From the NCBI RefSeq assembly GCF_015680405.1, contig NZ_JADLJS010000002.1:124001-188000 (forward strand): DNA of 64,000 nt. Reading direction: 5' to 3'. Made by a program: the position numbers and the translations under genes. This DNA is from Pseudomonas pudica. Its GTDB lineage: Bacteria > Pseudomonadota > Gammaproteobacteria > Pseudomonadales > Pseudomonadaceae. Below, piece by piece: positions 26,084 through 34,028 of this stretch. Numbering within the stretch: the first letter of the stretch is position 1; every line of letters begins with the position of its first letter. The notes below the pieces were generated by a model. The model saw only the letters and a program-made list of their open reading frames with translations. It was not told where the DNA came from and ran no database searches.

Positions 26084-27711
26084 TGCCGATGAGTGAGCCT
26101 TGCATGAACCCGAACTCCGCTACCACCCACGAGCCGGCCGCTGCGCCGGCCACCATCGCCCGCCTTCTGTTCGACAGCGCGCAACGCTTTGCCGGCCATG
26201 TCGCCATCGAGGAGCATGGCGAATGCCTGGATTACGCCGACCTGCCAGAGCAGGTGTTGCAGGTGACCCGCGGGCTAATGGCGCTGGGCATCCAGCCGGG
26301 CGACCGGGTCGGCCTGTGGGCGCCCAACAGCCGCGAGTGGATCCTTGCCGCGCTGGGCATCCACTGCGCCGGCGCGGTACTGGTACCGGTCAACACCCGC
26401 ATGAAAGGTGCCGAAGCCGCCGATGTGCTGGCCCGTAGTGGCTGCCGGGTGCTGTTCGTGCAACAGCGCTTCCTCGACGTCGACTACCCGGCGCTGCTCG
26501 CACCCCATCGCCCAGCGACCCTGGAGCACCAGGTGATCTTCGCCTGCGACCAGGCCGCCGTCGCCCAGGACCTGAGCCATGAGCGCTTTCTGCTCGGCGC
26601 CGCGACCATCGAGCGGCTGACAGCCAGGCGCCGCGCCCTGAGCATCCAGCCGGAGGCGATCTGCGACCTGCTGTTCACCTCGGGTACCACCGGCAAGCCC
26701 AAGGGCGTGATGAGCGCCCATGGCCAGAACCTGCGGGCTTTTGCCGAGTATGTGCGGGTCCTGGGGCTGGTGCCGGGCGACCGTTACCTGATCGTCAACC
26801 CGTTCTTCCATGCCTTTGGCTACAAGGCCGGCTGGCTGACCTGCCTGATCGCCGGGGCGACCATTCTGCCGCACGCGGTGTTCGATGCCGAGGCAGTGTT
26901 CCAGCGCATCGCCCGCGAGCGCATCAGCGTGCTACCCGGCGCGCCGACCCTGTACTTGTCGCTGCTGGCCCACCCGCGCCTGGCTGAAACCGACTTGTCC
27001 AGCCTGCGCGTTGCCGTGACCGGCTCGGCGAGCATCCCGCCCAGCCTGATCGAACGCATGCGCAGCGAGCTGGGCTTCAGCGTGGTGACCACCGCCTATG
27101 GCCTGACCGAATGCGGTGGCCTGGCCACCCTGTGCGACCCAAAGGCGCCGGCCGAGGTGATTGCCAGCACCAGCGGGCGGCCGTTGCCGGGCACCGAAGT
27201 GAGCATCCGCGATGCCGCCAACCGGGCCGTGGCCGAGGGTGAAACCGGGGAAATCTGCCTGCGCGGCTTCCACGTCATGCAGGGCTACTTCCAGGACCCG
27301 GACGCCACCGCTGAGGCGATCGACGCCGAAGGCTGGTTGCACACCGGCGATGTCGGGCGCCTGGACCCGCAAGGCAACCTGGCCATCACCGACCGCCTAA
27401 AGGATATGTACATCGTCGGCGGCTTCAACTGCTACCCGGCGGAAATCGAAGCGGCACTGCTGGCCCACCCGGCCATTGCCCAGGTGGCGGTGATCGGCAT
27501 TGCCGATGCACGCATGGGGGAGGTGGGTTGCGCCTGCGTGGTGCTGCGCGAGGGGCAACAGCTCGATGAGCAGGCGCTGATCGGCTGGAGCCGCGAGCGC
27601 ATGGCCAACTACAAGGTGCCGCGCCAGGTGCGGTTTTTCACGGCGTTGCCGCTGAACCCGTCGAACAAGGTCGCCAAGAACGACCTCAGGCATGCCGTGG
27701 CCCAGGCCTGA
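26083..27711 (+). CDS. Acyl-CoA synthetase, FadD3-like (HIP:CoA ligase type)
   Basis: 542 residues from the ATG at 26083 (TGATG coupling); ATGs at 26089 and 26104 are also possible. ANL motifs are intact: FTSGTTGKPKGVMS near 200, YGLTECGG near 340, TGDVGRLDPQGNLAITDRLKDMYIVGGFNCYP near 425 and the C-terminal Lys in PSNKVAKNDL. Length and the YIVGGFN signature resemble FadD3, which starts ring C/D degradation by activating the indane-dione propionate (HIP). That role fits the Ipd genes at 36-47 kb. The identity is an inference from family resemblance and context. Confidence 0.82.
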   Translation: MPMSEPCMNPNSATTHEPAAAPATIARLLFDSAQRFAGHVAIEEHGECLDYADLPEQVLQVTRGLMALGIQPGDRVGLWAPNSREWILAALGIHCAGAVLVPVNTRMKGAEAADVLARSGCRVLFVQQRFLDVDYPALLAPHRPATLEHQVIFACDQAAVAQDLSHERFLLGAATIERLTARRRALSIQPEAICDLLFTSGTTGKPKGVMSAHGQNLRAFAEYVRVLGLVPGDRYLIVNPFFHAFGYKAGWLTCLIAGATILPHAVFDAEAVFQRIARERISVLPGAPTLYLSLLAHPRLAETDLSSLRVAVTGSASIPPSLIERMRSELGFSVVTTAYGLTECGGLATLCDPKAPAEVIASTSGRPLPGTEVSIRDAANRAVAEGETGEICLRGFHVMQGYFQDPDATAEAIDAEGWLHTGDVGRLDPQGNLAITDRLKDMYIVGGFNCYPAEIEAALLAHPAIAQVAVIGIADARMGEVGCACVVLREGQQLDEQALIGWSRERMANYKVPRQVRFFTALPLNPSNKVAKNDLRHAVAQA

Positions 27712-27756
27712 ATGTTCCGCCCACGGAGAAAAACAATAACAACAAAGGAGAACAGC

Positions 27757-29397
27757 ATGTCTACCGCGAATACGGGCCTGGCCCGGCGCTGCTGGCTGGC
27801 CGTGGCCATCGGCCTGGCCAGCGCAAGTGCGAATGCCGGGCCGACCCTGGAGCTGGGCGAGGACACCACCTTGGACTCGTCGCTCACGGTCAACTACACG
27901 GCGTCGATGCGTACCGCCAAGCAGGCCAACCAATACCTCAACGACATCAACAATGACGACGGCACGCGTAACTTCAAGCGCGGTTCGCTGATCACCAACC
28001 GTCTCAGCCTGTTCGGCGAACTGCGCCTGCGCCATGACAATGTCGGCGCTGTGGTCCGTGGCAGCCACTTCTACGACGATGTCTACCACGAGCGCAACGC
28101 CAACGACTCACCGCTGACGGTGAACAAGGTCGGCCGCCCCGACGGCTTCGTCGAAGATACCCGTCGCCTGAGCGGCAGCAAGGCGCGCCTGCTCGATGCC
28201 TACGTGTACGGCAATTACACGCTGGGCGAAATCCAGTACCTGTCGCTCAAGGCCGGTCGCCACCTGGTGGCCTGGGGCGAGAGCCTGTTCTGGGCCAACA
28301 TCAGCCAAGGCCAGGCACCGGTGGACGCGACCAAGTTCAACGTGCCGGGCACCGAGGCCAAGGACGCCTACCTGCCGGTGGGCCAGGTGTCGGCCTCGTG
28401 GTCGTTGAACGAAGACCTGGCGCTGGTCGGCTTCTACCAGTACGAGTGGGAGAAGACTCAGCTCAACCCGGTGGGCGACTACTTTGGCAGCGACTACTTC
28501 GGCCCGGGCGCGGAATTCTTCCGGCTCAATACCGGGGTCATCGACAGCCTGCCGGACAAGCGTTTCACCGGCGTCAACTATGCCGGCGAGGTCAAGCCGC
28601 GTGACGGCGGCCAGTGGGGCATGGGCGTGCGCTACCGGGTCACCGAGAACACCGAGCTGGGGCTGTTCCACTACCGCTACCACGAGCGGGTCGGCTCGCT
28701 GTACTTCGACTTCACCGGGCAGACCCAGTACTCGTCGAACTCGCGCATCAGCGCACGCGCCAACACCGGCGCGGCGCCGGCCTACCGCCTGGGCTACTTC
28801 GAGGATGTCGAGCTGACCGGGGTGAGCTTCAGCTCCAAGGTCGGCGATTCTGTGCAGTACGCCGGTGACCTGAGCTACCGCAACGGCGCCTCGGTGTACC
28901 TGAACAATGGCGCACCGACCACCGGGCAGATCTGGCAAGGCAACCTCAACGCCTCGTACATCCTCGGCCCGAGCTGGCTGGCCCAGCAGACCACCTTCAT
29001 GGGTGAAGTGGTGCACCAGTACATCGAGGGCGTCGACACCCTGGTCATCACCGGGGGCGGTGCAGGCGTCGATGGCCGCTTCGACGACTTCCAGTCCAAG
29101 ACCCAGAGCCGTGGCTCGACCCTGCTGGGCGTAGGCGCCTACATGGACTACCCGTCGATTGCCGACGGCCTGGACCTGACCACCCGCGTGGTCTGGCAGC
29201 AGAACGTCGACGGCAGCGCCTACCAGGGCCTGGGCCGTGCCGAGAAGCGCCTGACCGTCGGCGGCGACTTCAAGTACCTGGGCAACTTCCAGGTCGGCCT
29301 GACCTACGTGGCCTACCTGAGCTCCCCGGACGTCGCCCAGGGCCGCCTGCTGGCGGACCGCGACTACCTGTCGTTCAACGCCAAATACACCTTCTGA
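27757..29397 (+). CDS. DUF1302 outer-membrane beta-barrel protein (paralogue 2)
   Basis: 546 residues from the ATG at 27757 with AAAGGAG upstream. The signal peptide ends at SASANA-GP. It shares landmarks with the copy at 10390: RNFKRGSLITNRLSLFGEL, KAGRHLVAWGESLFW, LPVGQVSASWSLN, and the terminal aromatic (FNAKYTF). The two copies are clearly diverged and sit in different operons, suggesting different substrates or pairing with the two DUF1329 proteins. Follows the FadD3-like gene with a 45-bp gap and no operator of its own. Confidence 0.85.
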   Translation: MSTANTGLARRCWLAVAIGLASASANAGPTLELGEDTTLDSSLTVNYTASMRTAKQANQYLNDINNDDGTRNFKRGSLITNRLSLFGELRLRHDNVGAVVRGSHFYDDVYHERNANDSPLTVNKVGRPDGFVEDTRRLSGSKARLLDAYVYGNYTLGEIQYLSLKAGRHLVAWGESLFWANISQGQAPVDATKFNVPGTEAKDAYLPVGQVSASWSLNEDLALVGFYQYEWEKTQLNPVGDYFGSDYFGPGAEFFRLNTGVIDSLPDKRFTGVNYAGEVKPRDGGQWGMGVRYRVTENTELGLFHYRYHERVGSLYFDFTGQTQYSSNSRISARANTGAAPAYRLGYFEDVELTGVSFSSKVGDSVQYAGDLSYRNGASVYLNNGAPTTGQIWQGNLNASYILGPSWLAQQTTFMGEVVHQYIEGVDTLVITGGGAGVDGRFDDFQSKTQSRGSTLLGVGAYMDYPSIADGLDLTTRVVWQQNVDGSAYQGLGRAEKRLTVGGDFKYLGNFQVGLTYVAYLSSPDVAQGRLLADRDYLSFNAKYTF

Positions 29398-29425
29398 GCC
29401 CAGTAAAACCAGAACGAGGCCTGAC

Positions 29426-30655
29426 ATGCACCAGAACCCCGATCGATCGCCGTTCAGCCCGGTCAACATTGGCCCGCTTACCCTGAAAAACCGCTTCATC
29501 AAGGCCGCCACCAACGAGGGCATGAGCGCCCAGGGCGTGCCGTCCCGGCAACTGGCCAAGCTGCACGCGGGCCTGGCCAGTGGCGGCGTTGCGTTGACTA
29601 CCGTGGCCTACTGCGCGGTCAGCCGCGACGGCCGCACGCTGCCCAACCAGCTGATCCTGGAACGTGACAGCCTGCCGCACTTCAAGGCCCTGACCGATGC
29701 GGTGCATCGCGAAGGCGGCAAGGCCAGCGCGCAGATTACCCATGGCGGCTGTTTCACCTTCATCCGCGAGCGCTCCACGCCCAGGCCGCTGTCGGCCAGT
29801 GGCGGGTTCAACAAGATCGGCATGATGAGCGGCATGTTCCTCAAGCAGGCGATGAACGAAGCTGACATGGAGCAGGTAGTGCGCGACTTTGCCCAAGGTG
29901 CACGGCTAGCCCGCGAAGCCGGTTTCGACGCTGTGGAAATCCACATGGGCCACGGCTACCTGCTCAGCCAGTTCATCTCGCCGCTGTACAACAAGCGCCG
30001 CGACCAGTACGGCGGCAGCCTGGAAAACCGCCTGCGCTTTCCGCGCCGGGTGCTGCGGGCGGTGCTGGATGCCGTGGGCCAGGACCTGGCGGTGGTGTGC
30101 AAGTACAGCATCACCGAGGGCGTGCGCGCCGGTAACAGTGCCGAGGACGGTGCACAGATCGCCCGCATGCTGGAGCAGGAGGGCGCCCACCTGCTGGTAC
30201 TGAGCGCCGGGATGAACGCCGAGTCGATCACCACCATGTTCGGCTCGTCGTTTCCCAAGGAAAACCGCGTGCAGCAGAAGAACCCGGTGATTGCCCTGGC
30301 GATGGCGCTGCAACGGCGCATGGACCCGGTGGTGGAGTTTCGCGAGCTGTACCTGCTCGAACACGCGCGCAAGGTGCGGGCGGCGGTGAAAATGCCGCTG
30401 GCCTACCTGGGCGGGGCCAAGAGCCTGGCCAGCATCGAACAGGTGATGGCCGAGGGCTTCGACCTGGTGGCCATGGGGCGGGTGTTGATTGCCGAGCCGG
30501 ATTACGTGAACAAGCTGGCCAGTGGCGCGAGCCGCAACTCGATCTGCACGGCGTGCAACCGCTGCGTGGCGATGATGTATACCCCCGGCGGGACCTCCTG
30601 TGTACTGGGGCAGCCGGGGGATGCCCAGCTCAACAGCCAGCGCGCTGCTGGCTGA
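29426..30655 (+). CDS. OYE-family oxidoreductase with a terminal 4Fe-4S motif (BaiCD/BaiH-like barrel)
   Basis: 409 residues. The TIM barrel matches the 2,4-dienoyl-CoA reductase/BaiH branch: LTLKNRFIKAATNEGM near 17, the active-site EIHMGHGYLLSQFISP near 172 (His-x-x-His), RDQYGGSLENR after it. At the C-terminus CTACNRC...TSC gives C-x2-C-x2-C-x11-C, the [4Fe-4S] ligand pattern of this branch. The FAD and NADPH domains that normally follow are missing: the protein stops about 35 residues after the last Cys. It may reduce or desaturate a steroid enone with a separate electron donor. Confidence 0.83.
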   Translation: MHQNPDRSPFSPVNIGPLTLKNRFIKAATNEGMSAQGVPSRQLAKLHAGLASGGVALTTVAYCAVSRDGRTLPNQLILERDSLPHFKALTDAVHREGGKASAQITHGGCFTFIRERSTPRPLSASGGFNKIGMMSGMFLKQAMNEADMEQVVRDFAQGARLAREAGFDAVEIHMGHGYLLSQFISPLYNKRRDQYGGSLENRLRFPRRVLRAVLDAVGQDLAVVCKYSITEGVRAGNSAEDGAQIARMLEQEGAHLLVLSAGMNAESITTMFGSSFPKENRVQQKNPVIALAMALQRRMDPVVEFRELYLLEHARKVRAAVKMPLAYLGGAKSLASIEQVMAEGFDLVAMGRVLIAEPDYVNKLASGASRNSICTACNRCVAMMYTPGGTSCVLGQPGDAQLNSQRAAG

Positions 30656-30681
30656 GTACGAGCGAAATCTTGTGCGACCTC

Positions 30682-30710
30682 TGTGGGAGCCGGCAAGCGC
30701 GGCTCCCACA
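30682..30710. terminator. REP-type palindrome between convergent genes
   Basis: TGTGGGAGCC and GGCTCCCACA form a perfect 10-bp stem with a 9-nt loop, between the OYE gene and tesD. It carries the GGGAGCCGGC...GCGGCTCCCAC sequence of Pseudomonas REPs. Confidence 0.65.
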
Positions 30711-30733
30711 CGTACAACGTAATCCTGTCCTTG

Positions 30734-31567
30734 TCAGCCGTGCTGCAGGAACTCCAGGCAGCTGCGGTTGAATAGCTCGCGGTGTTCCACCTGTACCCAG
30801 TGCCCGCAACGGTTGAGCACGATGAACCGTGCCTGGCGTGCGCCATCGATGATGTACCGGGCGCCACTGACCGGGTTGAAGTTGTCGTTGCTGCCCCAGA
30901 ACCCGAGGATCGGGCACTCGATCTCCCCCAGGCGCGCACGCATGTTCGGCACCAACATTGTGCTGAACAGGTTCTTCGGCTGGGTCACCGCCACAGCCAC
31001 CCGCTCCAGCAGCAGCTCTTCCGGCAGGATCGAGTCATCGAACAGCTGCAGGCGCATCATGCTGCGCATTTCCTCGAGGCCAATCGGGCCGGCATTGAAC
31101 AGCCCGACCATGCGCTGGATGCCCGGCATCTGGAAGTAGGTTTCGCGCTCTTCGACGCCACCGGGTGCCAGCAGGATCAGGCGTTCCACCAGCTGTGGCC
31201 GGCGCAGGGCCAGGCCCAGGGCGATGGCGCCGCCCAGGGAGTTACCGAGCAGAGTGCAGCTGCTGATGCCGAGCTGGTCGAGCAAGGCGGCCACGCAATC
31301 GACAAAGAAATCCAGCTCGTAAAGCACATCTTCAGGTTTGTCCGAGCGGCCGAAGCCTGGAAGGTCGAGCAGGATGTTGCGATAGCCGGCCGTTACCAGT
31401 TGCGGGTAGTTGCCCTTGAAGTTGCTGAAACCGCTGGCACCCGGGCCGCTACCGTGCAGCCACAGCACCACCGGGCCTTGGCCTTCGTCCAGGTAATGCA
31501 GGCGCAGGCCGTTGGGCAGGGTGGCGTAATGGCCGGTGGGCAAGGGCAGGTCGACGGGTTGGTTCAT
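30734..31567 (-). CDS. tesD: Meta-cleavage product hydrolase (TesD/HsaD type)
   Basis: 277 residues from the ATG at 31567; the open frame upstream includes the operator and is not coding. Alpha/beta-hydrolase with the MCP-hydrolase oxyanion segment HGSGPGASGFSNF at 38-50, nucleophile Ser110 in GNSLGG, Asp228 and His256 in CGHWVQVEH. It cleaves the C-C bond of the ring A fission product (4,9-DSHA) to a C6 dienoate and the C/D-ring propionate. A single-gene unit with its own operator. Could act on other ring-fission products by sequence alone; the steroid role follows from TesB, TesEFG and Ipd genes nearby. Confidence 0.92.
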   Translation of the reverse strand: MNQPVDLPLPTGHYATLPNGLRLHYLDEGQGPVVLWLHGSGPGASGFSNFKGNYPQLVTAGYRNILLDLPGFGRSDKPEDVLYELDFFVDCVAALLDQLGISSCTLLGNSLGGAIALGLALRRPQLVERLILLAPGGVEERETYFQMPGIQRMVGLFNAGPIGLEEMRSMMRLQLFDDSILPEELLLERVAVAVTQPKNLFSTMLVPNMRARLGEIECPILGFWGSNDNFNPVSGARYIIDGARQARFIVLNRCGHWVQVEHRELFNRSCLEFLQHG

Positions 31568-31627
31568 GCCGGTTCTCCAGTTCGCGGATGGGGGAGGGTC
31601 GATCCTGTCCCGCCCGGGGCGTGCCGG

Positions 31628-31645
31628 CATCGTCCATCCGGACCA
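31628..31645 (-). promoter_or_regulatory. Operator motif, site 8 (tesD)
   Basis: Minus strand TGGTCCGGATGGACGATG, one mismatch. CAGGAT follows 20 bp downstream; tesD starts 60 bp away. Back to back with site 9. Confidence 0.77.
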
Positions 31646-31662
31646 AGAGGTGCGCATGGCGC

Positions 31663-31680
31663 TAGTCCTATCGGACGATG
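31663..31680 (+). promoter_or_regulatory. Operator motif, site 9 (SDR-SDR-SnoaL operon)
   Basis: TAGTCCTATCGGACGATG, a full consensus match. A weak CAATGAT lies about 20 bp downstream; the SDR start is 62 bp away. Confidence 0.8.
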
Positions 31681-31742
31681 TTCGGCACCGGCTGGCGCCC
31701 AATGATGGTGAAAACCAAAAAGCGTCAACCAAGGAGAACGCT

Positions 31743-32477
31743 ATGAAACTGCAGAACAAGGTGGCCTTCGTCACCGGTGCCGGGCAGGGCATGGGCCAGG
31801 CCATCGTGCGCCGCTTCGTCACCGAAGGGGCCAAGGTGGTGGCGGTCGACCTCAACCAGGCTGCGCTTGCCGCCAGCCTTGCCGACCTGGGCGAACAGGT
31901 CCTGGCGCTGGGCTGCAACGTCGCCGATGCCGCGTCGGTGGCCGATGCCATGGGCCAGGTCGAAGCGCATTTCGGTGGGCTGGACATCGTCGTCAACAAC
32001 GCTGGCGTCGGCGCCCTCGATGCCTTCCTCGACACGCCGGACGACAGCTGGGCACGGGTGATCGGGGTCAACCTGGGCGGCACCTTCCTGTGCTGCCGTG
32101 AAGGCGCCCGGCTCATGCTCAAGGGCAAGCGCCAGGGGGTGCTGATCAACCTGTCGAGCACCGCCGCGCTGACCGGCGAAGGGCCGAGCCACTACTGCGC
32201 CTCGAAGGCCGCAGTGATGGGCCTGACCCGCTCGATCGCCCGTGAACTGGCGGCGCAGGGCATCCGCGTCAATACCCTGGTACCGGGCCCGACCAACACG
32301 CCGATGATGGCTGGCATTCCTGATGATCACATGCAGGCGCTGCTGAAGAACGTGCCGCTGGGGCGCATGTGCGAAACCGACGAGATCGCCCGGGTGGCGG
32401 TGTTCCTGGCCAGTGATGATGCCAGCTTCATCACCGGGCAGAACATTGCCGTCAACGGCGGCATGGCCTTTATCTGA
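31743..32477 (+). CDS. Short-chain dehydrogenase/reductase
   Basis: 244 residues from the ATG at 31743, preceded by CCAAGGAGAACGCT; the longer open frame upstream covers the operator. NAD-binding TGAGQGMGQAIV at 11-22, NNAGVGALDAF near 84, catalytic Ser in LSSTAALTG and Tyr/Lys in YCASK near 150. A typical FabG-like SDR, acting on a hydroxy or keto group of the steroid or of an acyl-CoA intermediate. First gene of a three-gene operon with another SDR and a BaiE-like protein, which suggests a role in processing nucleus hydroxyls such as 7- or 12-OH. Confidence 0.82.
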   Translation: MKLQNKVAFVTGAGQGMGQAIVRRFVTEGAKVVAVDLNQAALAASLADLGEQVLALGCNVADAASVADAMGQVEAHFGGLDIVVNNAGVGALDAFLDTPDDSWARVIGVNLGGTFLCCREGARLMLKGKRQGVLINLSSTAALTGEGPSHYCASKAAVMGLTRSIARELAAQGIRVNTLVPGPTNTPMMAGIPDDHMQALLKNVPLGRMCETDEIARVAVFLASDDASFITGQNIAVNGGMAFI

Positions 32478-32491
32478 CAGGAGAGCGACTG

Positions 32492-33262
32492 ATGAGCAAA
32501 CGTCTGCAAGGCAAGATCGCCTTTGTCACCGGGGCCGGCTCCGGCATAGGCGAGGCGACCGCACTGCGATTTGCCGAAGAAGGCGCCCTGGTGGTGCTGT
32601 GTGGGCGCCGCCGCGAGCCGCTGGAAGGGGTGCGCGAGCAGATCCTCGCCCGCGGCGGCTGCGCCGAGGTGGCGGTGGCCGACGTCAGTGACGAAAAGGC
32701 CTATGTTGCCGCACTGCAAGCCACCGCGCAGCGCCACGGTGGCCTCGACATCCTGGTCAACAACGCCATGGCTTACACCTGGGGCGGCATCGCCGGCATG
32801 AGCACCGCCGACTGGCATGCTAACTTCGCCACCACCGTGGATGGCACCTTCTGGGGCACGCGCACAGCGATGCAGCTGATGAAGGGCAAGGGCGGCTCGA
32901 TCGTCAACATCGCCTCGATCTGCGGCCTCTTCGGCACCGCCTGGATGGCCGGTTACTCTGCCGCCAAGGCGGCGGTGATCAACTTCAGCCGGGCCGCGGC
33001 CAGTGAAGGCGCGGTGGACAATATCCGCTGCAACGTGATTATCCCCGGGGTGGTGGACACCCCGGCGACCGCGGGCATGCTTGGCGACGCCAGGGCGCGG
33101 GCCAATACCGAAAAGGTCATCCCGATGCGCCGGGTCGGCCTGCCGCAGGAACTGGCCAATGCCATCCTGTTCCTGGCCAGCGATGAGGCCTCGTACGTGA
33201 CCGGGGCGAGCCTGGCGGTGGACGGCGGGCGCGGCTCGGACCTGTACACGGTGCTGGAATGA
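32492..33262 (+). CDS. Short-chain dehydrogenase/reductase
   Basis: 256 residues, start after CAGGAGAGCGACTG. Rossmann TGAGSGIGEATAL at 14-26, NNAMAYTWGG near 90 (Met in place of the usual Gly), catalytic Ser in NIASICGLFG and YSAAK near 155. It lies 14 bp after the previous SDR and overlaps the SnoaL-like gene by 4 bp (ATGA). Substrate position is not determined. Pairing with a dehydratase-like protein suggests it makes or uses the keto group that allows elimination. Confidence 0.82.
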   Translation: MSKRLQGKIAFVTGAGSGIGEATALRFAEEGALVVLCGRRREPLEGVREQILARGGCAEVAVADVSDEKAYVAALQATAQRHGGLDILVNNAMAYTWGGIAGMSTADWHANFATTVDGTFWGTRTAMQLMKGKGGSIVNIASICGLFGTAWMAGYSAAKAAVINFSRAAASEGAVDNIRCNVIIPGVVDTPATAGMLGDARARANTEKVIPMRRVGLPQELANAILFLASDEASYVTGASLAVDGGRGSDLYTVLE

Positions 33263-33897
33263 CGGCCCTTGAAAGCACCGCGCTGCTGCAGCGCATCGAC
33301 CGCCTGGAGTCGCTGGACGCGATCCGCCAACTGGCAGGCAAGTACGCGCTGGCTTTGGACATGCGCGACATGGACGCCATGGCCAATTGTTTTGCCGAGG
33401 ACGTGAGGGTCGGCCGCGACAAGTTCGGCCGTGCGCACCTCAAGGCCTGGCTAGACGAAACCATGCGCAAGCAGTTCCACGGCACCTCGCACCACCTGGG
33501 CCAGCACATCATCGAATTCAGCGATGCCGACCACGCCACGGGCGTTGTTTATTCGAAGAACGAGCATGAGACCGGGCCGGAGTGGGTGATCATGCAGATG
33601 CTGTACTGGGACGATTACGAGCGCATCGATGGGCGCTGGTGCTTCCGCCGGCGGTTGCCGTGCTATTGGTACGCCACTGACCTGAACAAGCCGCCGATAG
33701 GTGGCTTGAAGATGCGCTGGCCGGGGCGCGAGCCATATGCCGGGAGTTTCCACGAGCTGTTCCCGTCGTGGGATGCGTTCTGGGCCCAGCGGCCCGACAA
33801 GGATGCCCTCCCGCAGATTGCCGAGCCGGCGCCGCTGGAGGGTTTTCTGCAGGCCATGCGGCGGGGGGCAGGGGACCCGAAGATTCGCGTTCGCTAA
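33259..33897 (+). CDS. SnoaL-like protein resembling bile-acid 7-alpha-dehydratase BaiE
   Basis: 212 residues. A SnoaL/NTF2-like cone fold is indicated by LESLDAIRQLAGKYALALDMRDMDAMANCFAEDV at 15-48 and by YWDDYERIDGRWCFRRR near 115. The opening LDAIRQLAGKY (with a Tyr at the BaiE Tyr30 position) and a His-rich HGTSHHLGQHIIEF segment near 74 recall BaiE-type steroid dehydratases. It has a C-terminal extension of about 50 residues beyond BaiE. Proposed role: eliminating a nucleus hydroxyl (perhaps C7) from a keto-steroid. This assignment rests on remembered family patterns and should be held loosely. Confidence 0.72.
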   Translation: MTALESTALLQRIDRLESLDAIRQLAGKYALALDMRDMDAMANCFAEDVRVGRDKFGRAHLKAWLDETMRKQFHGTSHHLGQHIIEFSDADHATGVVYSKNEHETGPEWVIMQMLYWDDYERIDGRWCFRRRLPCYWYATDLNKPPIGGLKMRWPGREPYAGSFHELFPSWDAFWAQRPDKDALPQIAEPAPLEGFLQAMRRGAGDPKIRVR

Positions 33898-33903
33898 CTG
33901 CAA

Positions 33904-34022
33904 AGGGGCTGCTGTGCAGCCCATCGCCGGCAAGCCGGCTGCCACAGGAACGCCACAGGTCTTGAATACTGTGCGGTGTCTGTGGGAGTTGGCTTGCCGG
34001 CGATGGGCCGCGAGGCGGCCCC
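33904..34022. repeat. Inverted REP pair (BIME-like)
   Basis: CCCATCGCCGGCAAGCCGGCTGCCACAGG (from about 33920) and, in reverse orientation, CTGTGGGAGTTGGCTTGCCGGCGATGGG (to about 34008) face each other between convergent operons. This is a typical P. putida REP pair and probably ends both transcripts. Confidence 0.85.
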
Positions 34023-34028
34023 AGGGTT

